Shown piece after piece: positions 53,126 through 63,673 of a DNA stretch of 64,000 nt; within the stretch, counting starts at the first letter, position 1, and the number at the start of each line of letters is the position of its first letter. The stretch lies in NCBI RefSeq assembly GCF_004011695.2, contig NC_082419.1, forward strand, positions 1,302,001 through 1,366,000, written 5' to 3'. The notes under the pieces are model-generated. The model saw only the letters and a list, made by a program, of their open reading frames with translations. It ran no database searches and was not told the DNA's origin. This DNA comes from Ascochyta rabiei (taxonomy: Eukaryota; Ascomycota; Dothideomycetes; Pleosporales; Didymellaceae). The position numbers and the translations under genes were made by a program.

Positions 53126-55519
53126 CTACCTCATCTCGGATACAGCCTCCTCGACACCGCCCATGTCCATGCCCAGCTCGTCCCTACAGCTGCCGTTTTC
53201 GCAAAGCATGACACCCTCCTTACTCGTGTCCATACTTCTGACCAGCTCGTTCCTCTGCTTCAACCACTCTGAACCTTGCGCACGCACCCTACTGATCGTC
53301 CCCAAGCCAGCCGGTCGCTCACGGTATCTCCGTAACCACTCCTCGACCCTGTGACCCTCCCCTGTGATGACAACATGTCTGACACCCATCTTTCCCGCAA
53401 CAACGGCGTCCATGAGACTCGGAAATAAGAAGGGATGTTGCATGATCTCTGCTTCAAATGCACTTGTTGTGTCTCTAGCGAACTTGACGTAGCTCTCATC
53501 TTCTAGCAATGCGCCTAGTCTGTCCAAATTCTGCGCACTCACGCCATTCGTGCCAGGCTCAGCGTTGTCCATGCCGTCCTTCAGCCGCATGAGCAGATCT
53601 TGCTGGTTCTCAGATGTCGAGAAGAAGCCGAGGTGCTCCTTATCCCAGAACAGCTTAATCTGCGTTTGTTGTAGGTCGTCGGCCCATTGCAGGTATGTCT
53701 CGTTGAATGTCGCTTCGTAGAGGGAGATGAGACCGGAAATCAGGTAGGCGTAGTCATCCGCAAAACCGGGTGCATCGCCAGGACCTTCGCGGTAGACGCG
53801 TGTGAGGGTTTTGGAAGAGGCATTGTAAAGCTCACGGCTGATGAAGGAGGCTGCTTGCTCGGCAGCAGCGAGGTATTTTTGCGACCGTGAGGCGTCTTGT
53901 GATGCGAGTGCGGCCGATGTGCGTGCTAGGGCGCCGATTGCAAGGCCGTTCCAAGATACTACAATCTTGTCATCTAAGGCTGGCCGTGGACGTTCTTTTT
54001 CACGATGGTCACGCAGCTTCTGCCGGCCTTCCGACAGTATCTGTGCAACCTCCTCTTCGGACAGGGCGAATTGCTTCGCCAACTCTACTGGGGTCATGGC
54101 GATGTCAAGCACATTCTGGTTGATGAGCTCATCGTGTGCATCGTGCTCAGGTGCGACGTTGCCCTCATCCCTGACGTTATAATACCGCGCCAGGATCTCA
54201 GCGTTACGCTCGCCTAGGACATCCTGGAACTCGTTGAGTGTCCACACGTAGAAAGCACCCTCACGCTTTTCCTTGTCCGACGATCGATACAGCGAGTCAG
54301 CGTCTTCGGAAGAGAAAAAGCCTCCAGACTGCGATTGCAGGGGTGGGGATGTGAGATATGTCGCAATGTCGTGAACAGCGTCGAGATGATCCGGGCTCTT
54401 TGTCGCGAGGTACGCGTCGAGATAGACAGGCAGCAGCTGCGACTGGTCGTACAGCATCTTTTCAAAGTGCGGCAAGCTCCAGTCCTTGGTGACCGAATAA
54501 CGCGCAAAGCCGTTGCCTATTTGGTCGTGAATGCCGCCCTTGTTCATGGCATCTAGTGTAGCCAAAACCATATCCTTGGCCTGTGTGCATTCCTTTGCTC
54601 CAACAACGTCAGCGACTGCGCGTGGGTACTGCGACAGCTTGAGAAGGAAAGCAAGGTTCGAGGGCGTGGGGAACTTTGGCGCGCCGCCAAAGCCAGCGTA
54701 GTTGGTGTCGTATCTGTTCTGGAAGTACTGGTATGCTTCTTCCAGCAGGTCGAGGTCAAGTGCATCGTGGTCCGCGCCGTCTTTCCGGCTGATGTTTCCA
54801 TCCTCGGTAAACTCCCTCAGCTGTGTGGTGATCTCTTTTGCGGAGTCAAGGCAGCGCTGGCGCTGGCTCTGCCACACGTCTCTGATCTTCTCCAAGATAC
54901 CAACAAAGCCAATGTGGTCGCCGCTCATGGTCGACCCGGGGCCTGGCCAGTAGGTCCCGCCAAAGATGGGCTGCAGATCTGGGGTAATGAACGCGTTCAG
55001 GGGCCATCCTCCACTCCCAGTCGTGGCCTGAACGTAGTTCATGTATATGCGGTCGACGTCTGGGCGCTCTTCGCGGTCGATCTTGATGGGGATGAAGTTG
55101 TCGTTGAGCAGCTGGGCAACCTCGTGGTTCTCGAACGACTCGCGCTCCATGACGTGGCACCAATGGCAGGCGGCGTAGCCTATGCTGATGAAGATGAGGC
55201 GGTTCGACTTCTTGGCCAGTTCCAGCGCCTCCGGTCCCCACTGCTGCCACGCCACTGGGTTGTTCATGTGCCCGCGCACATACGGTGAACGGCTCTCATG
55301 GAGGCGGTTGGTGAGCTTCAGCCCGTCGCCGGCGCCAGACGTGCCTTGTGTGGCCATTCTCAGGAATGACGTGTGGAACTTGAGCAATTGCGCTCTCGAG
55401 GGAGGTCGTGGTGGGGCAGTGGTTGGTGTAGAATAGCGACTCGGTACGCGGTAGGAGGATGTTGTGTGGACCGTAGCTCGTGCACAAGGTCCTCGCAGAT
55501 TCAATCGTATCTGAGGCAT
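53126..55519 (-). CDS. DUF255/SPATA20-like thioredoxin-fold protein
   Basis: One exon, 797 residues from the ATG at 55519; a later ATG at 55357 would start just before the domain. The first 55 residues are Arg/Ser-rich and look like a mitochondrial presequence. The thioredoxin-like domain has NRLHESRSPYVRGHMNNPV, the CxxC motif in AACHWCHVMERESF, then FIPIKIDREERPDVD and GSGGWPLNAFITPDLQP. The rest is an (alpha/alpha)6 barrel (HDQIGNGFARYSVTKDW, FFSSEDADSL, WNGLAIGALA). Widely conserved from bacteria (YyaL) to man; proposed redox or sugar-linked roles are not proven. Confidence 0.9.
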   Translation of the reverse strand: MPQIRLNLRGPCARATVHTTSSYRVPSRYSTPTTAPPRPPSRAQLLKFHTSFLRMATQGTSGAGDGLKLTNRLHESRSPYVRGHMNNPVAWQQWGPEALELAKKSNRLIFISIGYAACHWCHVMERESFENHEVAQLLNDNFIPIKIDREERPDVDRIYMNYVQATTGSGGWPLNAFITPDLQPIFGGTYWPGPGSTMSGDHIGFVGILEKIRDVWQSQRQRCLDSAKEITTQLREFTEDGNISRKDGADHDALDLDLLEEAYQYFQNRYDTNYAGFGGAPKFPTPSNLAFLLKLSQYPRAVADVVGAKECTQAKDMVLATLDAMNKGGIHDQIGNGFARYSVTKDWSLPHFEKMLYDQSQLLPVYLDAYLATKSPDHLDAVHDIATYLTSPPLQSQSGGFFSSEDADSLYRSSDKEKREGAFYVWTLNEFQDVLGERNAEILARYYNVRDEGNVAPEHDAHDELINQNVLDIAMTPVELAKQFALSEEEVAQILSEGRQKLRDHREKERPRPALDDKIVVSWNGLAIGALARTSAALASQDASRSQKYLAAAEQAASFISRELYNASSKTLTRVYREGPGDAPGFADDYAYLISGLISLYEATFNETYLQWADDLQQTQIKLFWDKEHLGFFSTSENQQDLLMRLKDGMDNAEPGTNGVSAQNLDRLGALLEDESYVKFARDTTSAFEAEIMQHPFLFPSLMDAVVAGKMGVRHVVITGEGHRVEEWLRRYRERPAGLGTISRVRAQGSEWLKQRNELVRSMDTSKEGVMLCENGSCRDELGMDMGGVEEAVSEMR

Positions 55520-55970
55520 GCACCAATGCACGCCTACAGGCCCTCGGCGCAAAGGCAAAGTGCGGCGAGATATGGGGGTGCAGGGATGCCATGGTTCTAG
55601 CCCCGCGCTTCGTCATGGCGCTCACGAGCCTCGGGATTGGTCCTGGCCGGACCTTCAAATTCTCAGAGTGCTCGCGGCTGACTTGAACGATTTTTCCCTT
55701 GAGCGACGATCTGGAAGTCTATCGAAGCGGGCAGCCGTGTGACCGGGCTCACGTACAGACTTGTCTCACCCTGCAACAGTTGAAGAAAGAGGTTGGTGCG
55801 TTTCAAACCAGCTTGACTTGTCAGTTGATATCCAGCACAAAGGACGAAACATGTAGTCTAGTCCGCGATTGTTCTCATTGTGATGAGCGGCATAAAGGCA
55901 CGTCCCATGTTGAACAAGCAGGGCTATATCTACATTGTTGATACCGAAATCATCATATCAGAACAACAAC

Positions 55971-56059
55971 GGTCGCTTAGCTCAGTTGGTTAGAGCGTGG
56001 TGCTAATAGCTTTCATCCTTGATACGCCAAGGTCGCGAGTTCGACCCTCGTAGTGACCA
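55971..56059 (+). tRNA. tRNA-Ile(AAU) with a 15-nt intron
   Basis: Acceptor stem GGTCGCT pairs with AGTGACC (one G-T). D-arm GCTCAGTTGGTTAGAGC. Anticodon stem TGGTG/CGCCA around loop CTAATA|A with anticodon AAT at 56005-56007. T-arm has GGTCGCGAGTTCGACCC-type sequence with GTTCGA. The intron GCTTTCATCCTTGAT (56009-56023) sits one base after the anticodon, the standard place. A34 would be edited to inosine. CCA is not encoded beyond the discriminator A. Confidence 0.94.
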
Positions 56060-56296
56060 GATTCTTTTTGTCCTTTTGGCCTCATCGTGAGGAGGATGGA
56101 GCAGGCTCTCTTTTTCGTTCCCTGTGTGACCCAATTGGCGCGGTACGTCAGTCCATTTCCGCTGGCACGGTGTGTCCACCCCGCTCTCTGCGGCAGAGCT
56201 CGGGTCAATGGCGAGCGAGCTTAAGGCTTGGAAAATTACAACCCAGCGACGTGTTCACTGGGCCGCAGCTTGACCATCGACAACTCTTCAGCAATC

Positions 56297-57139
56297 ATGG
56301 CAGCGCTTGCAGCAGACTCGGCGTGGCCATTGTGGGATTCAGAGCCTTTCGAGGGAGCACTCGAGCTGACGACCGAAAATGGCGTGGACAGTGCCGTTGT
56401 GCATCGAGTCGAACGTCCTTGGTTGTTCCATTACAGGCCCCAGGCAAACCCCAACGGACGGGCGATTCTTATCCTTGGTGGTGGAGGCTACGTCGAGCTG
56501 ATGGTCGGACGTGAAGGCGTCCAGGTTGCAAGATGGCTGGCTGGTCTAGGATTCGATGCCTTCGTCCTTGTCCACCGATTTCCAAACGCGACGTCAGCCC
56601 CACAAGCTCCCTTGGATGATGCGCGGCGAGCGTTGGGTATCATCACAGCGGGCAGGTACTCAACTCAGGGCTTGGGCATCTGTGGTCTATCTTCGGGAGG
56701 CCATCTGGGTGCTGCTCTCCTTGCAGACTATCCAAGCACCTGGACGTCTCCCTCACAATCCTCGACCATACCAAACATCGACTTTGCAATCATTGGCTAT
56801 GGTCCGATTTCAACAAACGCGAAACGCCGGACCATCCTACCCAACAAGGCTGCGCTGGAGCCACCCGAGAAACAAGAGCTATACGACGTCGTACAGCCAG
56901 ATGTGCAAATCAGCACTGCACCGCCCACGTTCATCGTCTACTCGGGCAACGACCCGGTGGTGCCTGTTGTCAACGCGTATCGACTGGCAGAAGGCATTAC
57001 GAAGACGGGGGCGCCGGTAGAGCTCCATGTATTTGCAGATGCGCCGCACGGTTTTGCACTCGACACCATTGGTTTGCCTGTCAGCAAGTGGCCTGGCTTG
57101 TGTGAAGCATGGCTAGAGCAGAATGGGTGGCTGGTATAA
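56297..57139 (+). CDS. alpha/beta hydrolase (carbohydrate-esterase-like)
   Basis: One exon, 280 residues from 56297. ILILGGGGYVELM is the HGG-like oxyanion strand (GGGGY). The nucleophile elbow is GLSSGG (GxSxG). The acid is likely the Asp in SGNDPVVP and the His is in DAPHGFAL. The short size, the PHGF end and the missing signal peptide fit the cytosolic BD-FAE/xylan-esterase-like hydrolases found across fungi. Substrate unknown. It starts 238 bp after the tRNA. Confidence 0.85.
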   Translation: MAALAADSAWPLWDSEPFEGALELTTENGVDSAVVHRVERPWLFHYRPQANPNGRAILILGGGGYVELMVGREGVQVARWLAGLGFDAFVLVHRFPNATSAPQAPLDDARRALGIITAGRYSTQGLGICGLSSGGHLGAALLADYPSTWTSPSQSSTIPNIDFAIIGYGPISTNAKRRTILPNKAALEPPEKQELYDVVQPDVQISTAPPTFIVYSGNDPVVPVVNAYRLAEGITKTGAPVELHVFADAPHGFALDTIGLPVSKWPGLCEAWLEQNGWLV

Positions 57140-57360
57140 ATATGGTCTTGAAGCATGTTAGAGTAGAATAAGTGGTGGTTAGTAGAAAGATAGACTTAAA
57201 GCATAGCTAGAGCAGAATAGGTGGTTGGTATAAACATGGTCCATGGACGCGTCAAGCCACAGAGAGGGAAAAGAGCTAGTGTAGACACGACGTCATCGAT
57301 GTTTGGTACTTCTAGGAACATTCAACGCGCAACATCTCAGAACCTTACCGGGGGGTGGCA

Positions 57361-58883
57361 ATGCAGTCCTTATCGCGTCAAATCGCAAGATTGTCTTTTT
57401 CATCAGGACGATCAAACCTTCAACCATTCCCTGCATTTCCAACCAAGCCGGCTCGAACGCGACGATTGCACTCATCTCCTGTGATGGCTAGTCCATTGAA
57501 GCGCAAAGCAGAAAAAGCGGCAGCTCCATCCCTTGCCAAAAAGCAGAAGATGGTAGTGCCGGAGTATCACACCGCTCCGCAACGGCACGACGAGACTGGA
57601 CAAGTCGTATGGCCGGCGCGGAAACAGCAGATCGAGCGGGCGAGAGAGATAATCAAAGAATGGTATGTATGTGTGTCAAACAGCGAATTGGTGTGTGACT
57701 GACCTTCGAAAGTGCTGACGCGCAGAAGCCGACAGTCATACTCCCTGACAAGGATGCAGATGGCTTGTCCTCTGGCGCCGTTCTGCATCACACCCTCACT
57801 TCACTAGGTCTTTCGCCTGATCTAATATCTGTATATTTTCCACCGAAAGGATCTAATGTGCATGATGATGCAACCAAAGCAGCACTTACCGAGTTGTCTC
57901 CAGCATACGTCTTCGTGCTCGACCAGGGGAGCCGCAAAGGTGCTGCGTTGCTGGACTTACCACACACATGTTTGATAGTCGATCACCACTTCGCAGAAGA
58001 AGGAGGCTTTCCAGAAGGCGCTGAATACGTCACAGCTCACGACTGTCCACCGGTTGCAACCACATCTCTTCTGATATATCACATATGTCTGCCTTTACAT
58101 CTTGACCTTGCCGACAAGATCTCATGGCTTGCAGCGATGGGCACCCATGGCGACCTTGGAACCACCTTGAAGTGGCAGCCACCATTTCCCGACATGACCG
58201 CAACCTTCAAACGCCACCCGAAGAAAGCAATCAATGATGCAGTTGGCCTGGTCAACGCGCCGAGACGATCAGCTGCCTACAATGTAAGAGACGCATGGGA
58301 TGCAGTCATCTCAGCATCTAGTCCTGATGCCATCAAGACGACCGAGAAATTACATGATGCTGCTTTTGAAGTGCGCCGCGAGACTGAGCGCTGCACTCAT
58401 ACAGCGCCCAAGTTCTCCGCCGACGCAACCATCTGCGTTCTGACCATCTCGTCAGCCGCCCAGATTCATCCCGTCATTGCGACTCGCTGGGCCGGTCACC
58501 TCAAGTCAAACAAACTCGAGATCGTCATGTGTGCCAATGAAGGCTACCTGCCAGATAAGGTGAACTTCTCATGCCGCATTGCAAAGGTCGCTCGAGGCCG
58601 CGAGGGCGATGAGAAAGTAAACATCATCAAACGGCTGGAGGGCATCGTGGAAGGCCACCCGGAGCTGAGGGAACGTCTCGGCGAGAGTTTTGCAAGAGGT
58701 CACAAGGAAGCTAGTGGTGGTATTGTGGGTAAGAAAGAGTGGGACGAGCTGAAAGTATTCATGGGTTTGGACGACAGCAAGACGAAGAAGAAGAAGCTAG
58801 AGAAGGAGAATGGCACAGCGACCACTACCAAGAAGATGCCGGCTCAGAAAAACACACTTGCAAACTACTTTGCCAAAGCCTGA
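57361..58883 (+). CDS. DHH-family phosphoesterase with PIP-box-like C-terminus
   Basis: Exons 57361-57662 and 57713-58883, 490 residues. The join uses an AAG acceptor and gives ECADAQKPTVILPDKDADGL, which fits DHH proteins. Motifs: DKDADGLSSG (I), VFVLDQGSR (II), LIVDHHF (DHH, III), MGTHGD (IV), then a DHHA1-like half ending GHKEASGG. The first 41 residues (MQSLSRQIARLSFSS...RRLHSS) look like a mitochondrial presequence. A second ATG at 57484 starts MASPLKRKAEKAAAPSLAKK, an NLS-like run. The C-terminus QKNTLANYFAKA resembles a PCNA-binding box. RecJ-type exonuclease or phosphodiesterase activity is inferred, not shown. Confidence 0.85.
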
Positions 58884-59687
58884 GCCTAGGGGACACGACT
58901 CAGATGCACCACCACATTCGATTCTGGTGTTCACGCTGAGTGCAGACTGCGAGACGAGCTCATGTGTCACCGTAGCGATCAAAGCCCACCGGTTGCATCT
59001 TGAGGCTCATTTTCTAATGTTGTCGCTTGGCGTTTCAATCCGTTTCATACTGACAGCCTGTACGGACAGGGATACCGGATGAAGACGATTGCCAGCATAT
59101 CGCCAATCACAGCCCCACATGAAACAATTACCCATACTACGGTCTCCGGCGAAAGTAGAGTCCCATGGCCAGTGCGGCGGGTCTTGTGCAGAAACGCCTA
59201 TTAGTGTTTATAACGAGAGCGCGCCCGGACGCTGTTGCAGATGACAAAGAGAGAAGATGTCCGCTAATTGGTGTAAAGCCAAGAAAACCTCGAAAGTCGG
59301 ACTTGCCAAGCCTCTGCTTTCGCCGGATACCATAGTATATCATTTGGGCCAGTCCTCAGTGCCGCGCCTAATCCGGCAATATCTGGGGAATGTATACAAT
59401 TGCCGACGAATCGCGTGCATATGTGCAGATGAGGCTACGGGTGCCAAGCGGGCTTTGTTACAGCGTCTAATCTATGCCAGTGAAATGGTCCAAGACATGC
59501 AATTCTAGAAATTGGAAATGACAACGGGATGGGAGTACGGGCCGGCGACTCTACAGTGTTCGAGGTTGTCTCGAAGCGTGGGTCAAGGAGTGAATAAATA
59601 CCACAGGTGCGCGCGTTCGAGCATGTTTGAGTCTATATCCAACGCTCACTTCCTCTATTCGCTTCCCAATCTAATACATTCTCCAAG
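58884..59687. other. intergenic region
   Basis: 800 bp with only short, motif-free frames. An AATAAATA element at 59593-59600 probably serves as the TATA-like box for the LPMO gene. Confidence 0.4.
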
Positions 59688-60483
59688 ATGAAGTCTGCGC
59701 TCGTCCTGCTCGCCGCCGCGGCATCTGTCTCCGCCCACTCGACATGGCAGCAACTGTGGGTCGGCACAACCGACCAGGCAGGAAAGTGTGTTCGCACCGT
59801 CAAGGACAACAGCCCTATCGAGAGCTTGACCTCGGCCGACATGTTCTGCGGCCGTGGCCCAGCGAAGTCTGATGGTCTCTGCGAAGTGGCTGGTACGTTT
59901 CCTCCAGCCCAGAAAGTCCCGTGAAGCAAAGATGCCTAACCACCCCAGCCGGCTCTCCCCTCACCGTAGAACTGCACGCCCAGCCCGGCGACCGCTCCTG
60001 CGCCAATCCCGCCATCGGCGGCGCGCACTACGGCCCCGTGCTGGTGTACATGGCCAAGGTCGCGGACGCGAAGACGGCCACGACCGGCTCGTTCTTCAAG
60101 GTCGCCGAGGACGGCTACAAGGGCACGACGCCCACCTGGGGCACCGAGATCCTCAACGCAAACTGCGGCAAGCGCGCCTTCACCGTCCCCAACAACATCG
60201 CTGCTGGCAACTACCTCGTCCGCGCTGAGGTCCTGGCGCTGCACGCGGGTGCGGGGAACCCGCAGCCGTACGTCAGCTGCTTCCAGGTCAAGGTCACGGG
60301 GGGTGGTAGTGCGAATCCGGCGGGTGTGAGCTTCCCTGGTGCTTACAAGATCACGTATGTTCAATCCCTTCGTTCTCTGCTGGATGGTGTGCTGACACGT
60401 CTAGCGACCCGATCTTCTCAAAGGCCATCTACGACTCTTCTTTCAAGTACGTTAGCCCTGGCCCGGCTGTGTACTCTGGTTAG
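59688..60483 (+). CDS. AA9 lytic polysaccharide monooxygenase
   Basis: Three exons, 59688-59892, 59949-60354 and 60405-60483; 229 residues. Signal peptide MKSALVLLAAAASVSA, cleaved to leave His17 as the mature N-terminus, which with a later His (LVRAEVLALHAG) forms the copper histidine brace. The axial-Tyr region is QPYVSCFQVKV. Paired cysteines occur in MFCGRG and NANCGKR. It ends with the family's PGPAVYSG and has no cellulose-binding module. It oxidatively cleaves cellulose or related glucans outside the cell. The final splice restores KITDPIFSKAIYD. Confidence 0.93.
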
Positions 60484-61219
60484 ATGTCCTGTGGCCGCTC
60501 CTCAATCCGTAGGCAATTGGGGCTGTACGCTGCTTTCTTGTACATACGATAGCTCATCAATATCATCGCGTTCTGTCATTGTTGTCCCTTTGATTCCTGA
60601 TCATGATACTTGGGCCAGAAGCTATGCAGTGTTGGATGAAACATGAGCAGCTTCATTCCCCAGTCTACTGGAGCTTATCTTCATCGAACTCCCAGCACAT
60701 AAAGTAGATCATGGATGTCACTGCCTACAATCATCTTTGTCTTTTCGGATCTTCATCGCCTCATGCTACTGGGTCCGGAGCTATGCAGTGTTAGAGTGAA
60801 CATTAGCAGCATCTTTTCGCAGCATACTGGAGCATACTGTAAAGCCCCGGTCTCCCAAAGGTGTCATACCCCGACTCACATCCGACTCAGTGCCTTTACA
60901 TCCCGTTTCTTTCCCACACCCTGGTTACCACCCTTCCGAACTTCCCCGTACTCAAAGGTATAAAGGCACAAGGAGATACAATCTTACATAGTTAGTTTTT
61001 GGGTATTCTTTCGTACAAGACCTATAGGAATAGAAGAATCTCTGTGTTACCTATCCCAGTGCTCCCATACACCTCGTAGAGGATACACACGCATTCCGGA
61101 GCCTTCTTTCATCCTGTGTCGTTACACATACATTCATTGAATTCCTAGCGACGTCCAACTCCGTCGAATCCTCAGACAATGTACAAAGCATCTGTGCGCA
61201 AGCGTAGAACATGAAACCG
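60484..61219. other. intergenic region with a diverged direct duplication
   Basis: Two related stretches of about 90 bp, near 60600-60690 and 60745-60840, share AGCTATGCAGTGTT, then a GAGCAGC/TAGCAGC element and CTACTGGAGC/ATACTGGAGC. No gene was recognised. Confidence 0.5.
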
Positions 61220-63330
61220 TTATCCAAGCACAATGAGTTCTTCCTTGACCATGTCCTCCCACCACGGTTCGTTGTCATGGTCGCCCTGACAGCAAGCTTC
61301 AAACTGTGCTTGCTGTTGGTACGAGAGGGGCAACTCCATATGACGTGCGCTCTTCTTCTCGTAAAGCAAACCACGGCGAAGAAAATCAGTCAGGGACCCT
61401 GTGCTCCAAGTACAGAAGCCGATTCGTTCGTAATGACCATCCTGCGGCTTGAGGAGCATGAGGTGTTTGTTGACAACCATGGCTTTTAGACAATCCTCGA
61501 ACTCCAATGAATTATCATCCAATTGAGCATAATCTCTTACTTCAACTTCTCCGCTTACGTCGAATGTGGCATACTTTGAGCTCTCTTCAGAGCTGCTCGA
61601 TTCCCAAGGGCTCTCCACGCGGCAAAGTCCAACACGCATGTCCATTACCTTAGCAATTATCTCAAGTTTTTTCGGCGGGCTCGTTAAGTCTGTATCATAG
61701 CGAATGTTGCATTTCGGTAGCGCTTTCGGTCCTTCCGGGGTGTGCAGTGAGATGAAACCCGTGTATGTTTCTTCACGCAACCACGGTATCGTTTTACTTC
61801 CCGCCCAGCCCAAAGTAGACCAGCTCGGGAATCCTGATCGACGACGGCATGGTTTATAATGGTGCCAGAGCAGACAGATCTCGACTTTTTCCAACACTTC
61901 TGCAAGATGGCTGTCTGTCGACTGTACAGCGACAGGCCTCGAGCGGCTTCCAGCGGTCGAGACTGAGCCCAGGAAGCGAAATGGGACACCCCAAATATGG
62001 TTCTCATTCTTTTTTAGCAACATATTCAGAGTACCTTCTATAGCCCTCAGAGCGTCATCCTCACGTGTTAGATCGCGTCCACTGTACTCAGTGAGACTTC
62101 GTATGATCCCTTGCAGTGGGTATTTTCGAGAAGTGCTCCGAATCGATGTTGTATTCCTGTGTCTGGGTGGGATCCATCCATCTAGGTTTGGCACCTCAGT
62201 ATGATCCAACTCAACTGGAGACTCGTAGAAAACATCGGTGTTGCAAACAAATATGACTTGTCGATTGGTGAATATCAGACGCCGTCTGGAACTAAATCCT
62301 TCTTGAAACGTCCAAGCTCGAGAAGCCCATTTCGAGTCGGCGATATCTGCGAGGTTGCGCATCGCTGGCAAAGCTGACAAGCAGAACGAATCGATAGTCT
62401 CATGGTATATATCCTGACTAGGTCGTAGGTGGGGTCTTACACCAGGAAGACCGTGCGCAGGATCAGCCCCAGCTGCAGCAATGATGGTGAGTTGGGCTGC
62501 CTTGTAGATGCTGGCCATCTGCGATATCTGTCTAGCCTTATCCTCTACATCTTCCTGCACAATGCACTAAGCCACGTCAGCGCAGTCTACCAAGCAACCC
62601 ATTTACCACTTACGCATCTATCAACCCACAGGTACTTGTACCCTAGATCGAGCGTGGTCGATATGCTTTGCTGAATTGTCCGAGGTTGTTGCTGCAAGTT
62701 TACTGTGTCTTGGACACCAGACTGAGTTTTTGGATCACCCCAGACGTACGACAATGCAACAAACTTGCACTTGGTTGGAGCGTTGATGACGATTTGCCGC
62801 TCACAGTCGATGACTCTCAGATCTGAAAGATGTGGATACTCGTCCAACCTACACTGCCCGTGGCAGTCCTCGCATGCTTTGATCCAGTTCTTTATACGCG
62901 ATATGGGCACTTCTGGTGGCGAGAGGTGTTGAAAGGCACTTGTAGCCGTGGTGGGGTCGAGACGAGAAATCACTATTAACCCCCTCGCGTTATGCGGTAA
63001 GGTATGTGAAGATGTTGTAGCCTGTATCTCAAAGGAGCAAACAAAAGATGACTCAAGTCCAGGTCCCAAGAGCCTCTCATCCTTACACGGGCTAGTCTTC
63101 AGGACAGCTTCGTTCGGGAAAGTTGAGCCGAAGTTTGAAGATAGAAATCTAGTTAGGAAGCGACAGATGCGACAACCCTCGACGAATGAAATAACATGAA
63201 ACATTTGATGATCGGTACTGTAATCGCTAATGAATTGACTGGATTTCGATCCATCCCATGCTATACTGCGGCAACGCTCGCAGACGCCGTCGATATCGAC
63301 CAGGGAGTCATCGTTGTGCTCGGCATCCAT
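61220..63330 (-). CDS. HET-domain (heterokaryon incompatibility) protein
   Basis: Two exons, 63330-62614 and 62566-61220, with a 47-bp intron; 687 residues. An N-terminal Cys-containing region (ERCRSIAW, EGCRICRFL) precedes the HET domain: KFVALSYVWGDP, YKYLWVDR|CCIVQEDVEDKARQI across the splice, YKAAQLTIIAAAG and SRAWTFQEGFSSRRRLIF. HET proteins trigger growth arrest or cell death after non-self fusion or other danger signals in filamentous ascomycetes. The C-terminal 350 residues match no family I recognise and may hold the specificity part. Frame and motifs are intact, so the gene appears functional. Confidence 0.92.
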
Positions 63331-63673
63331 CCGTACTGGAAAATCCGTGAGTAGGCACCGAGCTGATTGTGGTAAAAAAAATTAAATGAGAGTGTGTGAA
63401 TGAGGAGTCAGAAGCGGGGGTAAGCAGGACCTAAGTCAGCAGGACCCAGGTCAGCAAACCAGGCAACGGCCAACCTGCGCCAACACGGCACAGCAGCGTA
63501 ACCACGTGACAACCGAGAGGGCGAGGTACGAAATGGTGTCGGCATTTATTCGCTCTGCGTTTTAAAGTTCTGTTTGAGGCTGAGAACTGTGAGAAGGGAA
63601 GGGTATCTGTAATACAACCACAACAGCAACAGCAAAATGCTCTCTATCGATCCTTAGGTGCGCATCTCCTTAT

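Noticed and set aside
53126..55558. Longer N-terminus of the SPATA20-like protein starting at 55558
   Set aside because: That first codon is TTG; the first true ATG is at 55519.
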